From: Strix aluco
Lineage: Eukaryota; Chordata; Aves; Strigiformes; Strigidae
Length of the DNA stretch: 64,000 nt
Direction: 5' to 3'
Assembly (NCBI RefSeq): GCF_031877795.1
Contig: NC_133955.1
Coordinates: forward strand, 3,596,001-3,660,000
Shown here: positions 61,128 through 64,000 of the stretch, in pieces
Layout of the letters: each line of letters begins with the position of its first letter
Position numbering within the stretch: the first letter of the stretch is position 1
The notes under the pieces: model-generated
What the model saw: only the letters and a program-made list of their open reading frames with translations
What the model was told of the DNA's origin: nothing
The model's database searches: none
Position numbers and translations under genes: made by a program

Positions 61128-64000
61128 CTGAAATAGAAGGAAACATCTGTGAGGTCCCTTCCCAAACGGAGCTGATGCTATTGGTCTTCCAGATGGGTTT
61201 AGGAGGAAATTCTCCCCAGGGAAAGCTGCAGTTACACCAGGTTGCAGCAATGCCGTGCACCACAGGGCATCTCCCGGCTGTGGAGACGCAGCAGGCAGGG
61301 AGCAAAGTTCTGCTCCTTGTGGGTACATGGGCCATGCTCATGTTGGAGGAAGGCAAAGGCAGCCCAAACAGGACGGGGCAAGATCCAGCACCCAGTCTCC
61401 CCCCCAGTATAAGCCAGCATGACTGCTACCCACCCAGGTCTGTCGATCACCCCAAAATTACACCACTTGCCCTAACTTGCTGCTGGAAGCTCAACCCCAG
61501 ACTCAGTCCTCCACCCTACCTGGAGAATTTTGCTGTAGGACAAGGGTGCAAACGAATCTTCCAGGTAGCGGGTGCCGAAGCCCATGATCCTGTTCACCGC
61601 CTGGTTGCAGATACCCGCCACCTTGGCGGTGAGGTGCACTGCGAAGGCAAACTGGATCTCTTGGGGGTTGACATCGGGTCTACTGGTCGTCATTTCCTTG
61701 TGGACGTACGCATCAGCCAAGTTCTTGAAGGAGCTGTAGGACATGTCTCTGAAGAACATCCGTAGCCGGACATCTTCCTTCACCTGGTTAAGAAGCAAGT
61801 GAATACACACATTATGAGTGAATAACTCGGTGTGTCATCCTTGTGTTGATGCCTTCACTCCACACTAGGATGGCATCTGAGGGAGGACAGACAGACAGCC
61901 GTGATCACACCCAGTCGGGGAATTAAAAGATGCCATTTCCTTGATTTTACTGAGTGTTCCCCTGCACCGGGGAAATCAATGGTGTTGCTGTATTTTAGAG
62001 CAGTACAGAGCTTGGCCAAAATTCCCTCGACCCCATCCAGCTGTCCACAGCTCTCCTCTCACCTGTCTGTCCAGCTCATCTCCTGCAATCTGGAGCAGGG
62101 CGACGATTCTCCTGATGGCTTCATCTGCAGAGAGAGATCCCACATTATCTCCAGCCCTTTCTCCAAGCTTTACACCCAGATGCTCTGTTTAGTCCCCAGG
62201 AAAAATTCCCTGAAAAATGTTTATCCACCTCCATCCCTCCAAAACCCATTTCAGCTCATTGTCTTGTTATCCTCAGGAGCAAACCCACCCTCCTGCCTTT
62301 GAATTTCTCTCTCCCCAAATCAAGCCCTGATGCTGAAAATCTCCCCCAAAGTCTTCATATGACTTTTCAGGTCATGTAAGCCCCTGGGTCAGGGTTGAAG
62401 CAGGTTTGGGTCCCGTGTAGGCTCTTACATGGGGACAAGTCTCGTGCATGTAAGTTTTCTATATGTGCCAGCGATGAAGCACTTGCAAAGGCAACACTCA
62501 CCAACCCCATCAGTGCTGGCCGGCCGTGGTGGCTCCCCGCATCCACGTGCTCTGCTCCCCTGGCTCTCACTGCCCTGCACGATCAGCCCGATCTCTTCTG
62601 AGACTCGTGCGTAGTAACCGTCGGGCTGCTCCGCATCTGCTGGAAGGAAAACGTGTATTCAGAAGTGTGGATTTATTTTTTGTTGGCCATTGATTGAAAA
62701 AAAAAAAGCAGCCGCAGCAGTGACTGCATCCACGTGGTGCTCGTGCCCACCCTGGATTAGTGCATACCGCCGGAGAACGATGGGGCTGTGCTCTCTGAAC
62801 CGTGACTGAGCAGTTGTAACTTGCCTCGAATATGCTGAAGCTTCACAGAAATCCCCTTGCCAGCTTTTCTACAGAGGAAGGGCTGGGGCGTGGACAGGGG
62901 TGTCCCATGGGCTCTGGCTGCCGTGCCACGGTGGCTGGCTGCCTGCACCCTTCCCCACAGCAAATCGAAAGCAGCTTAACATTGGCCCTAGAGTGGCTTA
63001 AGATTTAATCTCAGGTCTCAAATGCAGGTTTAAACTAAACCACTATATCCCTCATTTGCCAGAGGGGGAAAACCTGTGCCTGGATGGTGCTCGGGGTAAC
63101 TTGCTGTGCTCAGAAGTCAGAGCAACGACGTGTGCTCAAAGAATGGGCAGATTGACCCTTTCCTGGGGCAGAAGGTTGAGATCACAGTCCCCAAAACCTA
63201 TCCCAGACCCCAGAAAGCAATGGGAGGGTGATGCACAGGGTTAGGAACCAGCACTAAGCACTACTGCTTTCCTAAAAGATGCCCAATGGAAGTCCCGTTG
63301 GCCGTAGGGTTGGGTTAGGGTGGTGGGGGTCCCACCTGGTGTGGTCGGCGCCCGGACATGCTGCAGCGGGAGGCAGCTGGGTCGCTTGGCCCTTGCCCCG
63401 GCTGCCGCCTCTCCCCGCTCCTCCTCCACGTGCTTCTTGAAGGAGAAAACCCTCTTGAGGCTGGATCTCCTCTTCAGGGCTCTGCCCAGCGGCGGGGACG
63501 TACTCGAGTCCCCTCCAGATCTTTTAGCCCCTTCTGGTTTGGAGCTGTGAGGAGCTTTGACATCTTTTTCTTTTGCTTTTTGCCCTGTATTTTCCTTCTG
63601 CTCCTCAGGGCTCTTCTTGAAAAGGAAATTTAAGAAACTTTTGAACCAGGTGCGTTGGGTTTTGCCCTGGGAGTTTTTTGTGCTTCTCCTCTTGGGTTCC
63701 AACTCCTCTTTAGAGCCCTCCTTGGGAGCTTTGCTCTCATCATCCAGAGATTTGTCTGGGTCCTGTGCTTTGGGTTCCTCCTCCTGGTCCTTCTTGGGGC
63801 TGAATTTGGCACATGAATACTTGCTGAAGTCACTTTTCGACCGTTGCAGCCCATCTGCCTTCCTCCCTCGCCTTCTGGCTCCCTCCTGAAGCGTCTTCTT
63901 GGCCACCAGCGAGTTTTCACAACAGCTTAGCGAGCGCCTGACGTAGATCTCCAGCACTTTCTTGGCCCCTTGCCTGTCCAGTGAGAGAATCTTGCCCGAC
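61080..64000 (-). CDS. BNIP5: BNIP5/BCL2L14-like protein, 5' end outside window
   Basis: Minus-strand exons: 64000-63336 (open to the window edge), 62639-62502, 62124-62063, 61783-61520, 61127-61080. About 391 residues are visible. The N-terminal exon is Lys/Ser/Glu-rich and low complexity. The third exon carries a BH3 motif, LLQIAGDELDRQ (L-x3-GDE). The fourth carries a BCL2L14-type C-terminal domain with SYSSFKNLAD, HLTAKVAGI and a BH2-like NRIMGFGTRYLEDSF. These match BCL2L14 (Bcl-G) strongly. However, the gene beside PNPLA1 in mammals is BNIP5 (C6orf222), a BCL2L14 relative with a basic low-complexity N-terminus, and this fits better. Such proteins are thought to bind BCL2-family partners; the function is poorly known. 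All intron phases join without frameshift. Confidence 0.82.
61520..61783 (-). CDS. BNIP5: BNIP5-like BCL2-fold exon
   Basis: 264 bases, 88 codons, phase 0 at both ends. It contains FRDMSYSSFKNLADAYV, IQFAFAVHLTAKVAGI and NRIMGFGTRYLEDSFAP, colinear with the BCL2L14 C-terminal domain. Acceptor 'cttcttaaccag', donor CTCCAG|GTAGGG. Confidence 0.9.
62063..62124 (-). CDS. BNIP5: BNIP5-like BH3 exon
   Basis: 62 bases. With the split codon it encodes DEAIRRIVALLQIAGDELDR and Q, holding the BH3 signature Leu-x3-Gly-Asp-Glu. Acceptor 'ctctctctgcag', donor CAG|GTGAGA. Confidence 0.88.
62502..62639 (-). CDS. BNIP5: BNIP5-like exon before BH3
   Basis: 138 bases encoding DAEQPDGYYARVSEEIGLIV and a polar linker. 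Acceptor 'ttttccttccag', donor TTG|GTGAGT. Phase 1 on both sides. Confidence 0.8.
63336..64000 (-). CDS. BNIP5: BNIP5-like upstream exon (partial)
   Basis: The frame is open to the window edge, with 221 codons visible and no start seen. It contains GAKKVLEIYVRRSL, then a charged low-complexity part with two basic-hydrophobic clusters, TWFKSFLNFLFKK and SSLKRVFSFKKH. Donor CCAG|GTGGGA, phase 1. Confidence 0.82.

Noticed and set aside
61175-61765. 196-codon plus-strand frame
   Set aside because: Shadow of the minus-strand BCL2-fold exon (61520-61783) and its intron.
63241-63335. Extension of the BNIP5-like exon past 63336 to a stop at 63241
   Set aside because: The donor CCAG|GTGGGA at 63336 joins in phase to the exon at 62639. 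The extension reads into intron-like sequence.
1-64000. CRISPR arrays, tRNA or rRNA genes, bacterial operons
   Set aside because: None seen. The window has vertebrate gene structure throughout, and no cloverleaf with tRNA box A/B was recognised by eye.

Overview
ORGANISM. This is vertebrate nuclear DNA, almost certainly from a bird. It has spliced genes with GT-AG introns, several CR1 LINE 3' ends (the dominant avian retroposon), avian-type LTR fragments, compact introns and no Alu or L1. The species cannot be fixed from sequence alone. LAYOUT. (1) 1-31.1 kb holds no recognisable protein-coding gene. It contains AT-rich, TAAT/homeobox-like stretches that resemble conserved non-coding elements (best near 2.56-3.08, 7.69-7.86 and 8.40-9.09 kb), ancient MIR-like SINE remnants, a 126-bp duplicated segment (16.66 and 17.63 kb), a CR1 tail at 20.3-20.8 kb, an LTR on the minus strand at 29.7-30.5 kb and a minus-strand CR1 tail at 30.7-31.1 kb. 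(2) 31.17-31.85 kb is a CpG island with NRF1, YY1 and Sp1 sites, i.e. a promoter whose gene is not evident. (3) 37.86-42.41 kb (+) is a spliced patatin-like phospholipase gene, here called PNPLA copy A. (4) 46.12-53.80 kb (-) is a second patatin-like gene, copy B, closest in motifs to PNPLA1, with all exons found. The two copies are convergent (tail to tail) and share exon structure and intron phases. (5) 54.9-57.25 kb is a nest of repeats: an avian repeat split by an LTR and by a CR1. (6) 61.08 kb to the right edge (-) is the 3' part of a BCL2-family-like gene with a BH3 motif and a BH2-like C-terminal domain. It resembles BCL2L14, but beside PNPLA1 it is best read as BNIP5 (C6orf222), the neighbour of PNPLA1 on human 6p21. 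GENES TOGETHER. PNPLA1-BNIP5 is a conserved mammalian neighbourhood, so this window is probably the avian counterpart of 6p21.31 with PNPLA1 duplicated. PNPLA1 in mammals makes omega-O-acylceramides for the skin water barrier; BNIP5 is a little-studied BH3-containing protein. Nothing suggests that the two products work in one pathway. LIMITS. The spliced models were assembled by eye from splice sites, reading phase and protein-family knowledge. The 3' end of copy A, the possible extra 3' exon of copy B and the 5' end of BNIP5 are the uncertain parts.
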